The position numbers and the translations under genes are program-made. Shown in pieces: positions 50,646 to 58,881 of a stretch of DNA of 64,000 bases. The stretch is taken from positions 124,001 to 188,000 of the forward strand of contig CAYPET010000002.1 of assembly GCA_964409905.1 (NCBI GenBank), read 5' to 3'. The notes under the pieces were generated by a model. It saw only the letters and a list, made by a program, of their open reading frames with translations, searched no databases and was not told where the DNA came from. How positions within the stretch are numbered: position 1 is the stretch's first letter; the number at the start of each line of letters is the position of its first letter. The stretch comes from JAGNRR01 sp964409905. Lineage in GTDB: Bacteria > Bacteroidota > Bacteroidia > Chitinophagales > Chitinophagaceae.

Positions 50646-50802
50646 GGATTTCCTTTCTGATTTGTTAGTCTCTCGTGGTTTCATTTCTAAGTTTACTATT
50701 ATGTTATTTGGACAGGCTTAATTAGAAAATTATGTTATTCATTCCTTTAATTAACAATATCAAAAGCAGTTTCTTTCAGAATTCAACCGAACTTCACTTT
50801 GT

Positions 50803-51213
50803 ATGAAAAGAGTATTGTTTACACTATTAGTCTTAGGTATCGGCATGCAGTTGCAGGCGCAAACCAGCACCAAAAAGGATACAAAAAGTATCTCGGATGA
50901 AATAAACGGGCACATCAATAAAATGGACAGTGCCCTCACGAATACTGATTGGGATAAAATTCAGCGCGCCATTGACACAACGGCGATTATTCTGGAGCGC
51001 AACGCTGAGCATGTGGTAGAGGTCGTCTCGGAGATTGACTTAGGCAAGCTGCTCAAAACGATGCAAAAAGTAGGCGAGGCCGTCGAAAAGGAGGTCAATA
51101 TCGAAAAAATAGAAGAAGGTTTTAATAAGATAAGCGAGAGCCTCGACAAGGCCATTAAAGAGATTGCGGAAGATTTATCTTCCGATGAAAAGAAAGCCGA
51201 AAAAACCAAGTAA
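50803..51213 (+). CDS. Exported helical protein of unknown function
   Basis: 136 residues. A signal peptide (MKRVLFTLLVLGIGMQLQAQ) is followed by a charged, mostly alpha-helical chain, probably a coiled coil (DTTAIILERNAEHVVEVVSEIDLGKLL). No family is recognised. Its stop directly abuts the stop of the convergent MORN-type gene. Confidence 0.68.
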   Translation: MKRVLFTLLVLGIGMQLQAQTSTKKDTKSISDEINGHINKMDSALTNTDWDKIQRAIDTTAIILERNAEHVVEVVSEIDLGKLLKTMQKVGEAVEKEVNIEKIEEGFNKISESLDKAIKEIAEDLSSDEKKAEKTK

Positions 51214-51939
51214 TTAGTTTTTCGTTTTTCTTTTGTTTGGTTCCACATGCTGCATGTTTTCGGGGAAGTCGGTAAAGCGCGGAGGCGCTTTCTCTTTTTC
51301 CATGCTCCAGAAGCCGGCAGGTAATTGGTTGGATTTGTGCGGATATTGTTCAATGCGCTGCCTAAAGGCGATACTATCAGACTTGGTGGTGTACTCTTGC
51401 GAATAAATGAGTTCATCCAATTGGTATTCCTCAATTTTTTTTATCTCGTTATAGGGCGCTTTGTAATAGGTCCAAAAACCATGCTTCACCGAGCCAAGGG
51501 AGGTGGAGATAATGCGTTCTACTAACTTATTGTTAGTAGGGTCTTCAACCAGTATAGTATCAAAGGCAGCATCAGTGCGCAGGGCTCTGTAGTTGCCAAT
51601 ACAAAAAAGTTGTCCATTGTCATACATTTTTACTTCGCCGTTTTTATAGTCGTTGTAATACGTTTCCGACTTCATGGGAATGCCATTTTTTGAATAGGTA
51701 TTCCAAACACCCTGTTTCTTGCCATTCACAAATTTGCCTATTTCGAAATAACTTTCATCGCCATAATGGCTATGGTAATACACATTCCAAAGGCCCTGTT
51801 GCAGCCCATGCTCATCCGTACGATTGATGGTATCGCCACCAACCGACACCACAAATTGATTTGGTTTCAAGTGCTTTTTTTGCGCCTTGGCCGGGACCAA
51901 TGCAAAGAGCAAAATGAAATATAGTATGATTTTGTTCAC
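51214..51939 (-). CDS. Exported MORN-variant repeat protein
   Basis: 241 residues with a signal peptide (YFILLFALVPAKAQ). Repeats of the MORN-2/YwqK type follow: GLQQGLWNVYYHSH, GKKQGVWNTYSKNGIPMKSETYYNDYKNGEVKMYDNGQL and VKHGFWTYY. These proteins are usually envelope-associated with unknown role. It is divergent from the BNR-propeller gene. Confidence 0.82.
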   Translation of the reverse strand: MNKIILYFILLFALVPAKAQKKHLKPNQFVVSVGGDTINRTDEHGLQQGLWNVYYHSHYGDESYFEIGKFVNGKKQGVWNTYSKNGIPMKSETYYNDYKNGEVKMYDNGQLFCIGNYRALRTDAAFDTILVEDPTNNKLVERIISTSLGSVKHGFWTYYKAPYNEIKKIEEYQLDELIYSQEYTTKSDSIAFRQRIEQYPHKSNQLPAGFWSMEKEKAPPRFTDFPENMQHVEPNKRKTKN

Positions 51940-51983
51940 TTTGGTGCTTACTAGGGCTAAATTAGTTTAGCATTTTTACTATT

Positions 51984-54809
51984 ATGTATAAGTTTTTCAC
52001 AATTATCAGCTTGTTGTTATTTACCATCGTGTTAAAAGGGCAACAACACATTTCGCGCGAGCGGCTTGCTAGCTTCAAAACAGTGCAGCAGATGTCGAGT
52101 TATTTGGATAGTATTTCATTTCGGAATATTGGTCCTAGCATTATGAGCGGCCGCGTGGTGGATATAGAAGTAAATCCCTCCAATACGAATGAGTTTTTTG
52201 TGGCCTATGCAAGTGGCGGCGTTTGGCACACGGAAAATAATGGCATATCATTCTCACCCATATTTGACAACGAAGCTACTCACACCATTGGCGACATGGC
52301 CATGAACTGGCAGGATAATATACTTTGGGTGGGCACGGGTGAGGTAAATGCATCGCGCTCATCCTACGCGGGTGTGGGGATGTATAAAACTACAGACCGC
52401 GGCAAAACATGGCAGCACATGGGGCTGGATGAGACACACCACATCGGTAAAATTTTGTTGCACCCTACTAATAAGAACATTGCTTGGGTAGCGGCCTTGG
52501 GACATTTATATACACCCAACTCGGATCGTGGTGTTTACAAAACCGTGGATGGCGGTGCAAACTGGTCAAAAACCTTGTACATCAATGATACAACCGGCTG
52601 TGTCGACCTAGCCATTCACCCACAAAATCCTGATCTCTTATTTGCCAGCAGCTGGACCCGCACCAGAACCGCCTGGCATTTTAATGGAAGCGGCACCGGC
52701 TCGGCGATTTGGCGTAGTGAAAACGGTGGCTTGCAATGGGAAAAAGTAACCACCGAAACAAGTGGCTTCCCACAGGGTAATGGTGTAGGTCGGATTGGCA
52801 TTGCCCTATGCCGTCAACAACCCGATGTGCTCTATGCCTTATTGGATAATAATTTTCATCAAGAAGAAAAGAAAGAGAAAAAATTGAAGGCTGCCGATTT
52901 TTTAGAAATGACACAGACTAACTATTTTAATTTGTCAGACGATGCGCTGAATCAGTATCTCAAAGAAAATGATTATCCGAATAAATACACCGCCGCCACA
53001 GTAAAGAAGGATGTTGAAAACGGCAAGTATTCCGTTCAGGATATTGGTAAATGGCGTATGGCTGATGCCGATGCCAGTTTGTTTGAAACCCCCGTTATTG
53101 GCGCTGAAGTTTACAAAAGTGTTGATGCTGGCTTGTCGTGGAGCAAGACGCATCAAGAACTGCTGGAGGGTGTTTACTTTACCTATGGCTACTATTTTGG
53201 CACCATCGCGGTTTCGCCTGCCGATCCCGAAAAAGTGTGGATAGCCGGCTATCCGATACTGCTAAGCAATAATGGCGGCAAACATTTTGAACAAAAAGAT
53301 GGCGATAATACCCACCCCGATTATCACCGGATATGGATCAACCCAAGCAATGACAAGCATATTATCGTGGCTAACGATGGCGGTATAAACATAACGTATG
53401 ACGAAGGCGAGCATTGGATTTTGTGTAATTCGCCAGCTGTAGGTCAGTTTTATACCGTTGCTGTTGACGAGGCTACACCTTATAACGTCTATGGTGGTCT
53501 GCAAGATAATGGAACATGGGTAGGTAGCAGTCAGCATGAAGAAACAAGCGCATGGTTGCAAAACGGACAATATGGTTACAAGCGCCTGGGCGGAGGAGAT
53601 GGCATGCAGGTACAGGTGGATACAAGAGACAACCAAACGGTATATGTGGGCTATCAATTTGGCAATTATATGCGTAAGGCCAATGGTAAAACTCGAAATA
53701 TTAAACCAGTGCATGATATTGGCGAACAGGCATATCGTTTTAACTGGCAAACCCCTATACATCTCAGCCGACATAATCAGGATATTTTCTATTTCGGTAG
53801 CAACAAGTTCCATCGGTCTATGAATCAGGGCAATTCCTTGGCAACACTCAGCGATGAGCTGACTACTTCATCGTCAAGAGGGAATGTGCCTTTTGCAACA
53901 CTTACTTCGATTGATGAAAGTCCGATGAAATTTGGATTGTTATATGTAGGCACAGATGATGGGAATATCTGGAGGAGTGATGATGTAGGGTATCATTGGA
54001 ATAATATTGGCAGTAGTTTGCCAAAAAAATTATGGGTGAGTCGGGTAACAGCCAGCAGACATAAAGAGGGTAGAGTTTACGCATCTTTAAATGGTTATCG
54101 AAATGATGATTTTAAGCCCTATTTGTTTGTGAGTGAAAACTATGGACAAGATTGGCAAGCTGTTTCAAATGGATTGCCTGCAGAGCCTGTAAACGTCATC
54201 AAAGAAGACCCTAAGGATGAGAATATTATTTATGTGGGCACAGATAATGGCCTATATGTATCTATAAACAGGGGAGCCACTTTCTTTCCATGGCGTGGCA
54301 ATCTGCCCAGAGTTGCAATCCATGATATCGCCATTCAAGCACGCGAAAATGAAATTGTATTGGGGACGCATGGAAGATCAGTATATATCGGCAAATTAGA
54401 TTTAGTACAACAACTGTCAGCCGTAAAAGATAAAGCACTGCTTGTGTTGGAAGTAGCCGAACAACGGTATAATAAACAGCTGGGTAAAAAATGGAGCAGT
54501 TACGCTAAACCAATTAAACAGGAGGTAGTTGTAAGCACCTATGTGAAAGATGGCGGTAATAGCATAATCAGTATTTATAATACTAAAAACCGATTACTGT
54601 ATCAAACGAATTTCATGGCCGGAAGAGGCTGGAATGAACTAAAGTATGATTTGAGCATTGCTGAGGATAAAGTGCGATACCTAGCTACCAAGCCATCAAT
54701 GGCCGACGATGGTAAATATTATCTCACGCCGGGAGAATATGAAATAGTTATAACTAATGCCATAGGTGAGGAGGTCAGCACTATATTGAAGTTGGCAGAA
54801 AAGGAATAA
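51984..54809 (+). CDS. Large exported BNR/sortilin-type beta-propeller protein
   Basis: 941 residues with a signal peptide. The chain opens SFRNIGPSIMSGRVVDIEVNP and contains many propeller blades with Asp-box-like motifs (TTDRGKTWQHM, TVDGGANWSKT, SENGGLQWEKV, SVDAGLSWSKT, SENYGQDWQAV). This two-propeller family is often labelled glycosyl hydrolase or VPS10-like, but no catalytic residue can be assigned here. A ~150-residue C-terminal domain (VVVSTYVKDGGNSIISIYN) is FlgD/T9SS-tail-like in look, yet lacks a clear sorting motif. It is probably periplasmic or surface protein. Confidence 0.88.
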   Translation: MYKFFTIISLLLFTIVLKGQQHISRERLASFKTVQQMSSYLDSISFRNIGPSIMSGRVVDIEVNPSNTNEFFVAYASGGVWHTENNGISFSPIFDNEATHTIGDMAMNWQDNILWVGTGEVNASRSSYAGVGMYKTTDRGKTWQHMGLDETHHIGKILLHPTNKNIAWVAALGHLYTPNSDRGVYKTVDGGANWSKTLYINDTTGCVDLAIHPQNPDLLFASSWTRTRTAWHFNGSGTGSAIWRSENGGLQWEKVTTETSGFPQGNGVGRIGIALCRQQPDVLYALLDNNFHQEEKKEKKLKAADFLEMTQTNYFNLSDDALNQYLKENDYPNKYTAATVKKDVENGKYSVQDIGKWRMADADASLFETPVIGAEVYKSVDAGLSWSKTHQELLEGVYFTYGYYFGTIAVSPADPEKVWIAGYPILLSNNGGKHFEQKDGDNTHPDYHRIWINPSNDKHIIVANDGGINITYDEGEHWILCNSPAVGQFYTVAVDEATPYNVYGGLQDNGTWVGSSQHEETSAWLQNGQYGYKRLGGGDGMQVQVDTRDNQTVYVGYQFGNYMRKANGKTRNIKPVHDIGEQAYRFNWQTPIHLSRHNQDIFYFGSNKFHRSMNQGNSLATLSDELTTSSSRGNVPFATLTSIDESPMKFGLLYVGTDDGNIWRSDDVGYHWNNIGSSLPKKLWVSRVTASRHKEGRVYASLNGYRNDDFKPYLFVSENYGQDWQAVSNGLPAEPVNVIKEDPKDENIIYVGTDNGLYVSINRGATFFPWRGNLPRVAIHDIAIQARENEIVLGTHGRSVYIGKLDLVQQLSAVKDKALLVLEVAEQRYNKQLGKKWSSYAKPIKQEVVVSTYVKDGGNSIISIYNTKNRLLYQTNFMAGRGWNELKYDLSIAEDKVRYLATKPSMADDGKYYLTPGEYEIVITNAIGEEVSTILKLAEKE

Positions 54810-54810
54810 G

Positions 54811-55308
54811 CTATTTGAAAATATCCGTGGTGAACAATATTTCCAGGATATACCATTTTTCATCAATCTCAATTACTGATATCGGTATATTATGCTCTTT
54901 TTTGTGATAGGTAAAAAATAGACTCATTGCTTGCGGTAGTATCTTTTTCTGCTGAGCTTCTTCGGCTGCGGGATCAATCTTCTCAAGTTTATAAGAAACT
55001 AAATCAATTTTTCGGGGGTCAATTTGTTCAGATTTGATTTGCGCCTGGATTTTTTCAAAGTTTTCTGCAAAACGGTTGTACAATGGTGTTACGAATTGCT
55101 CATTTTTTTGAGCTTCACTTAGTCCCGCACTTTCTTTTGGCAAAAGAGCATAGGCAGCGCCGGCAGTGAGGAATTTATCTTTTATCAGTTGCATATCATT
55201 CATTTTTACCGCCTTAATGAATGTATGCGCCACGTCAGCTACATTATCCTGGGCTTGTACAAAAGCAACAGTGAACAGCGCTAAAAAAAGTATCACCAAT
55301 TTTTTCAT
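54811..55308 (-). CDS. Exported protein of unknown function (SnoaL/DUF-like)
   Basis: 165 residues with a signal peptide (MKKLVILFLALFTVAFVQAQ). The rest is alpha/beta: VAHTFIKAVKMNDMQLIKDKFL then SVIEIDEKWYILEILF, a pattern seen in NTF2-like proteins. Function is unknown. Its stop lies one base from the stop of the BNR gene, so the two are convergent. Confidence 0.72.
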   Translation of the reverse strand: MKKLVILFLALFTVAFVQAQDNVADVAHTFIKAVKMNDMQLIKDKFLTAGAAYALLPKESAGLSEAQKNEQFVTPLYNRFAENFEKIQAQIKSEQIDPRKIDLVSYKLEKIDPAAEEAQQKKILPQAMSLFFTYHKKEHNIPISVIEIDEKWYILEILFTTDIFK

Positions 55309-55365
55309 GCTCTTAAAAATAGAAAATTATTGCTGATAAATTGGGCACTCAGATGTTAAATCTAA

Positions 55366-56205
55366 CTACTTATATTGCTGTAGTAATTTTTTTTCTGCAG
55401 CAATTTTTCTTTTTTCGACACGTGCTGCAATGCCGATACTGATTTCATAAAGAAACATTATGGGTATGGCCACCAAAATTTGAGATACCATATCGGGAGG
55501 GGTGATAACTGCTGCCAATACTAATACCGCTACAATGGCATAGCGACGATACTCGCGTAAAAAGCGGGCTGTCACAATACCAATTTTTGACAAAAAATAA
55601 ATGATTACCGGTAACTCAAAAACCAGACCTGTGCCTAATGCCAAACTAAGTACTGTACTGAGGTAATCATCAATCTTAATAATATTTTCAAATTGTGGGC
55701 TGATTTTGTAATTGGCAAAAAAGTTAACTGTGTAGGGTGTGATAATGTAATAGCCGAACAAAACGCCCAAAAAGAATAATAATGATACCCAGAAGATGAT
55801 ACCAGTGCTCATTTTAATTTCACGTGGGGTAAGGCCAGGCTTAATAAACCGCCAAAGCTCCCACATAATATAGGGGAAGGTGAATACAAATGCAAAAACC
55901 AGCGACGAGGTAATACTCATCATAAACTGCCCACTTAGTTTGATGTTCTGAAAACTTATGGCTACATCCGTCATGCATAATTCTGGCATGTTTAAGGATG
56001 TGGCCAAGGAACACAACCAACGATACGGAGGGAAAGAGGCGTGCGTTGGAGCCAGAATGATAGCGTCAAAAATTTTCTCGATGAATACAAAACATAAGAT
56101 GGCACCTAAAACCAATGCCAATGCCATTCGCATGAGGTGCTTGCGAAAGGCTTCTAAATGACCTATAAAAGTTTGGTCATTGCTATCGTTCTTCTTCCCA
56201 AACAC
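55366..56205 (-). CDS. tatC: Twin-arginine translocase subunit TatC
   Basis: About 279 residues from the GTG at 56205. Conserved points are the N-terminal FIGHLEAFRKHLMR, PYIMWELWRFIKPGL in the periplasmic loop region, and six transmembrane helices. A frame to an ATG at 56274 would add 23 residues and overlap DUF1573 by 50 bases, and is less likely. It is the receptor of folded Tat substrates. tatA is not in the window. It probably shares a message with DUF1573 upstream. Confidence 0.94.
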   Translation of the reverse strand: MFGKKNDSNDQTFIGHLEAFRKHLMRMALALVLGAILCFVFIEKIFDAIILAPTHASFPPYRWLCSLATSLNMPELCMTDVAISFQNIKLSGQFMMSITSSLVFAFVFTFPYIMWELWRFIKPGLTPREIKMSTGIIFWVSLLFFLGVLFGYYIITPYTVNFFANYKISPQFENIIKIDDYLSTVLSLALGTGLVFELPVIIYFLSKIGIVTARFLREYRRYAIVAVLVLAAVITPPDMVSQILVAIPIMFLYEISIGIAARVEKRKIAAEKKLLQQYK

Positions 56206-56224
56206 TTTTTTCAGTAGTTTCTTT

Positions 56225-56755
56225 TCATTGTACCTGAGCGGTAAAGCCAATGGAATAAGGAGCATTGGCCGCATTGCATATAATTAGGGCATTTTTTGTT
56301 TGAGCGCCTCTTTTACCGGCACTGTTAAACTCAAGCGTCACCGCTCCACTTTCGCCGGGAAGGATAGACTCTTTGGGATATTCCGGCGCAGTACAACCAC
56401 AGCTTGTAGCTACATTGGCAATATACAAAGGCTTATCTCCCACATTTTTTACGGTATAGGTGTGTGATACCTTGTCACCTTCTTTGATTTCACCAAAATT
56501 GAAAATTGAATCTTCTACCAGAATCATGGTTTTATCCATAGCCCTCATTTTTTCTTCACGCGCTTTTTTTTCTGCGTTGGGATCTGCTTGCGGAGCAGTG
56601 GTGGCTGTATTTGTTGATGCTGTTGCTGGTGTTTCGTAAAATGAAAATAGGTCTGCAAGTTTCTTTTCACTAATGCCGCTAACCTCTATCATGGCAATGG
56701 TTAGCACCGAAAGTGTCAGCAAGGTTAGTAAAATGGTTTTGATGGTTGCATTCAT
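56225..56755 (-). CDS. DUF1573 domain protein
   Basis: 176 residues. An N-terminal membrane helix is followed by a linker rich in Ala/Thr, then an Ig-like DUF1573 domain (FNFGEIKEGDKVSHTYTVKNVGDKPLYI, TSCGCTAPEYPKESILPGESG). The SCGCT motif is typical of this periplasmic family of unknown role. It is first in line before tatC and has a TATTTTTG box exactly four bases before its ATG. Confidence 0.92.
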   Translation of the reverse strand: MNATIKTILLTLLTLSVLTIAMIEVSGISEKKLADLFSFYETPATASTNTATTAPQADPNAEKKAREEKMRAMDKTMILVEDSIFNFGEIKEGDKVSHTYTVKNVGDKPLYIANVATSCGCTAPEYPKESILPGESGAVTLEFNSAGKRGAQTKNALIICNAANAPYSIGFTAQVQ

Positions 56756-56759
56756 GCCG

Positions 56760-56767
56760 CAAAAATA
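56760..56767 (-). promoter_or_regulatory. -7 box TATTTTTG, four bases before DUF1573 ATG
   Basis: A perfect TAnnTTTG match on the minus strand, spacer CGGC, then ATG. Confidence 0.5.
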
Positions 56768-56796
56768 ATGGATTTGATTATCAAATGCACGCCCTT

Positions 56797-57246
56797 TTAG
56801 ATTTTAGAGTTTCTTTTAGAAAGAAAAAAGTCTTGCATCAGGGTTCTGCATTCAGTCTCCAGTAGGCCACTGACAATTTCTTTTTTTCTGAAAAATGCAT
56901 GCTGGCTTTGACTGAGGAAACCACTTTTCTCATCAGCCGTTCCATATACAATGCGTGCGATTCTGCTCCAGTAGATAGCTCCGCTGCACATCATGCAAGG
57001 TTCTACAGTAACATACAGACTGGCCTGAGGTAATACTTTACTGCCCAGATGGCCAAAAGCTGAGCTTAACGCAATCATTTCAGCATGGGCCGTAGCATCA
57101 TGAAGCCGCTCTGTTTGGTTGTGGCCACGACCTATTATTTTTTTATCTAGTACGACAACTGCGCCAATCGGAACTTCATCAAATTCATACGCTTTTTGGG
57201 CCTCTATTAAGGCCTGTTGCATAAAATAAGCGTCAGTAAAGGGCAT
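56797..57246 (-). CDS. tadA: Nucleoside deaminase, tRNA-adenosine deaminase type
   Basis: 149 residues from the ATG at 57246. Zinc-dependent deaminase motifs are HAE (54-56) and PCMMC (83-87). Both the length and the ARIVYGTADEKSGFL segment fit TadA, which makes inosine at position 34 of tRNA-Arg; guanine deaminase-like enzymes are the alternative. The ATG overlaps the preceding gene's stop (TAATG); a start at 57267 is rejected. Confidence 0.9.
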   Translation of the reverse strand: MPFTDAYFMQQALIEAQKAYEFDEVPIGAVVVLDKKIIGRGHNQTERLHDATAHAEMIALSSAFGHLGSKVLPQASLYVTVEPCMMCSGAIYWSRIARIVYGTADEKSGFLSQSQHAFFRKKEIVSGLLETECRTLMQDFFLSKRNSKI

Positions 57247-57881
57247 TATTTTTTCAGATTCAGCCATGTATCTACCGGATATGTTTTTCCATTTTGTTGA
57301 ATACTAAAATTTGCGAAGTGGTCTTTTGCTTCCAGTATCAACCCTTCCATCGTGATTTGTTTTCTGCTTTTGTACTGTAGTTTTTTTAAAAACCGTTCCT
57401 TGTCATAAGGTTTATTTTTCTTCAGCACTACAAAATATTCTTGTTCTATTTTATCAAAAAATTCAGACACGGATTTTGCTACCTGAACGGATGCTGTACT
57501 CCCTTTTTTAGTTAGGACAAAACTAGCTACTTCCTCACCGATTAATTTGGCTTTGATGCTTTGCAGCTTTAGTCTATAAACGTTTTTTTCGTAGACAAAT
57601 TCTATTTCTTCCCCCGTGCGGATTTCTGCTTTTTTTAAGTTGTTTTCACCCAATAAAATTTCTATGACGGCAGCTTTGCGACTCACTTGACCAAGCGATA
57701 TCCGAATTGGGTCACCATCACTTTCAATCATTTTAAAGGTTTGTTCGGGTAAGTCAAACGCTAAGCCGGTGGCTGGGATATTTAGAATCTGACTATTATT
57801 TAAGAAAAGACTTTTCATTACCCAAAGTCCAAAGGCTGCAAAAGCCAGTAGCGATATTACCAGAAGGAGTTTTCCTTTCAT
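57246..57881 (-). CDS. Membrane-anchored protein of unknown function
   Basis: 211 residues. One N-terminal transmembrane helix (LLLVISLLAFAAFGLWVM) precedes a soluble alpha/beta domain. No family is recognised. It is translationally coupled to tadA by a TAATG overlap. Its promoter box is TATCTTCG, four bases before the ATG. Confidence 0.72.
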   Translation of the reverse strand: MKGKLLLVISLLAFAAFGLWVMKSLFLNNSQILNIPATGLAFDLPEQTFKMIESDGDPIRISLGQVSRKAAVIEILLGENNLKKAEIRTGEEIEFVYEKNVYRLKLQSIKAKLIGEEVASFVLTKKGSTASVQVAKSVSEFFDKIEQEYFVVLKKNKPYDKERFLKKLQYKSRKQITMEGLILEAKDHFANFSIQQNGKTYPVDTWLNLKK

Positions 57882-57885
57882 AGGG

Positions 57886-57893
57886 CGAAGATA
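57886..57893 (-). promoter_or_regulatory. -7-like box TATCTTCG, four bases before ATG
   Basis: A one-base variant of TAnnTTTG, spacer CCCT, then the ATG of the membrane-anchored gene. Confidence 0.4.
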
Positions 57894-57945
57894 AATGCGT
57901 GCGGGATGTAAAGCACAATGTGATGGTTAAATTGATAGTAAAAAT

Positions 57946-58881
57946 CTACAGCTCAAACACATCGCTATAATTTGCAATGTTGAACCCCCGCTTAATGACT
58001 TCTTTATATTCTTTGCTATGTTTATTGAGTAGTGGGTTGGTATGATTAAAATGGATAAAGTGAATTTTGGCTTTATCCTTTTTTGACAAATCTTTGAAAA
58101 GTTCCATGCTTTCTACCACAAAGGGGTGTGGTATTTCTTTCATATCTCTACCGGGTAGTTCGTTGCCGTCATAGAAGGTGCCATCAATAAAAGCGTAATC
58201 TACTTTTTTAATTTCTTCTTTAATATCTCTATCCCATTTTGACCATTTGTCAATGTCGGGGATGAAAAGAGCCGTTTTCTTGTTTCCTGAAATATTGTAA
58301 CCGACTGTTTCAGAATACTCATCTCTATGAGGAACCTGCATGGGTAATACCTGAATATGTTTTTGTTGAAATACTTGATTTGAATCGAGTGCGATATTTT
58401 CTAACTTCACTAACTGACTCCAGGGACCGTTATTCGTTAAAAAATCATGCATCCTTGGTCTGCAATAAACGGGCACTTTTGTAGCATTCATGGCCTCCTT
58501 GCCTAAATACATGAGCCCTGCATAATGCCCAATGTGCGCATGAGTTAAAAAGATTCCATCGGGTGTTTCTTTATGTTCAAAAGGTGTTAGTTTATTGAGC
58601 ATTTTCATCTGAACGGGCATGTCAGGAGTTGCTTCAAAGAGATAGGTTTCTTTACTCTCAGGAATGATTAGTCCTAGCGAAACAACTTTTCTTGTAGGGT
58701 CAGGATTATTGAATAGGTCTTTACAGCAATCTTTTTTACAAGCAATATGTGGCGAGCCGGCGTCTTGCACGTTGCCCAGAATGACGAGTGAGGTTGAAAT
58801 GATGTTGTCAGTTGTAGTTGGCTTTTTAGGCTCCTTACAGGCGATTAAAAAAACAAACATCAATGCCAGCGCCCACCTCAT
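57946..58881 (-). CDS. PqqB-like metallo-beta-lactamase-fold hydrolase, lipoprotein
   Basis: 311 residues. A lipobox-like VFLIAC ends the signal peptide. The MBL core has LGNVQDAGSPHIAC near its start, as in PqqB, the metal motif THAHIGHYAG, and a late Asp and His (FIPDIDKW, IHFIHFNHTNP). Homologues are PqqB-like hydrolases without a pqq cluster; the substrate is unknown and no pqq genes are here. It overlaps the ligA stop by 4 bases (ATGA), so both share one message. Confidence 0.9.
   Translation of the reverse strand: MRWALALMFVFLIACKEPKKPTTTDNIISTSLVILGNVQDAGSPHIACKKDCCKDLFNNPDPTRKVVSLGLIIPESKETYLFEATPDMPVQMKMLNKLTPFEHKETPDGIFLTHAHIGHYAGLMYLGKEAMNATKVPVYCRPRMHDFLTNNGPWSQLVKLENIALDSNQVFQQKHIQVLPMQVPHRDEYSETVGYNISGNKKTALFIPDIDKWSKWDRDIKEEIKKVDYAFIDGTFYDGNELPGRDMKEIPHPFVVESMELFKDLSKKDKAKIHFIHFNHTNPLLNKHSKEYKEVIKRGFNIANYSDVFEL

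Noticed and set aside
51984..54809. Assigning the 941-residue propeller as a sialidase or glycosyl hydrolase
   Set aside because: The family label is common, but I find only propeller repeats and no catalytic residues that support it.
57946..58881. Pyrroloquinoline quinone synthesis gene
   Set aside because: The protein is PqqB-like, but no pqqA, C, D or E is near and it carries a lipobox, so PQQ synthesis is not supported.
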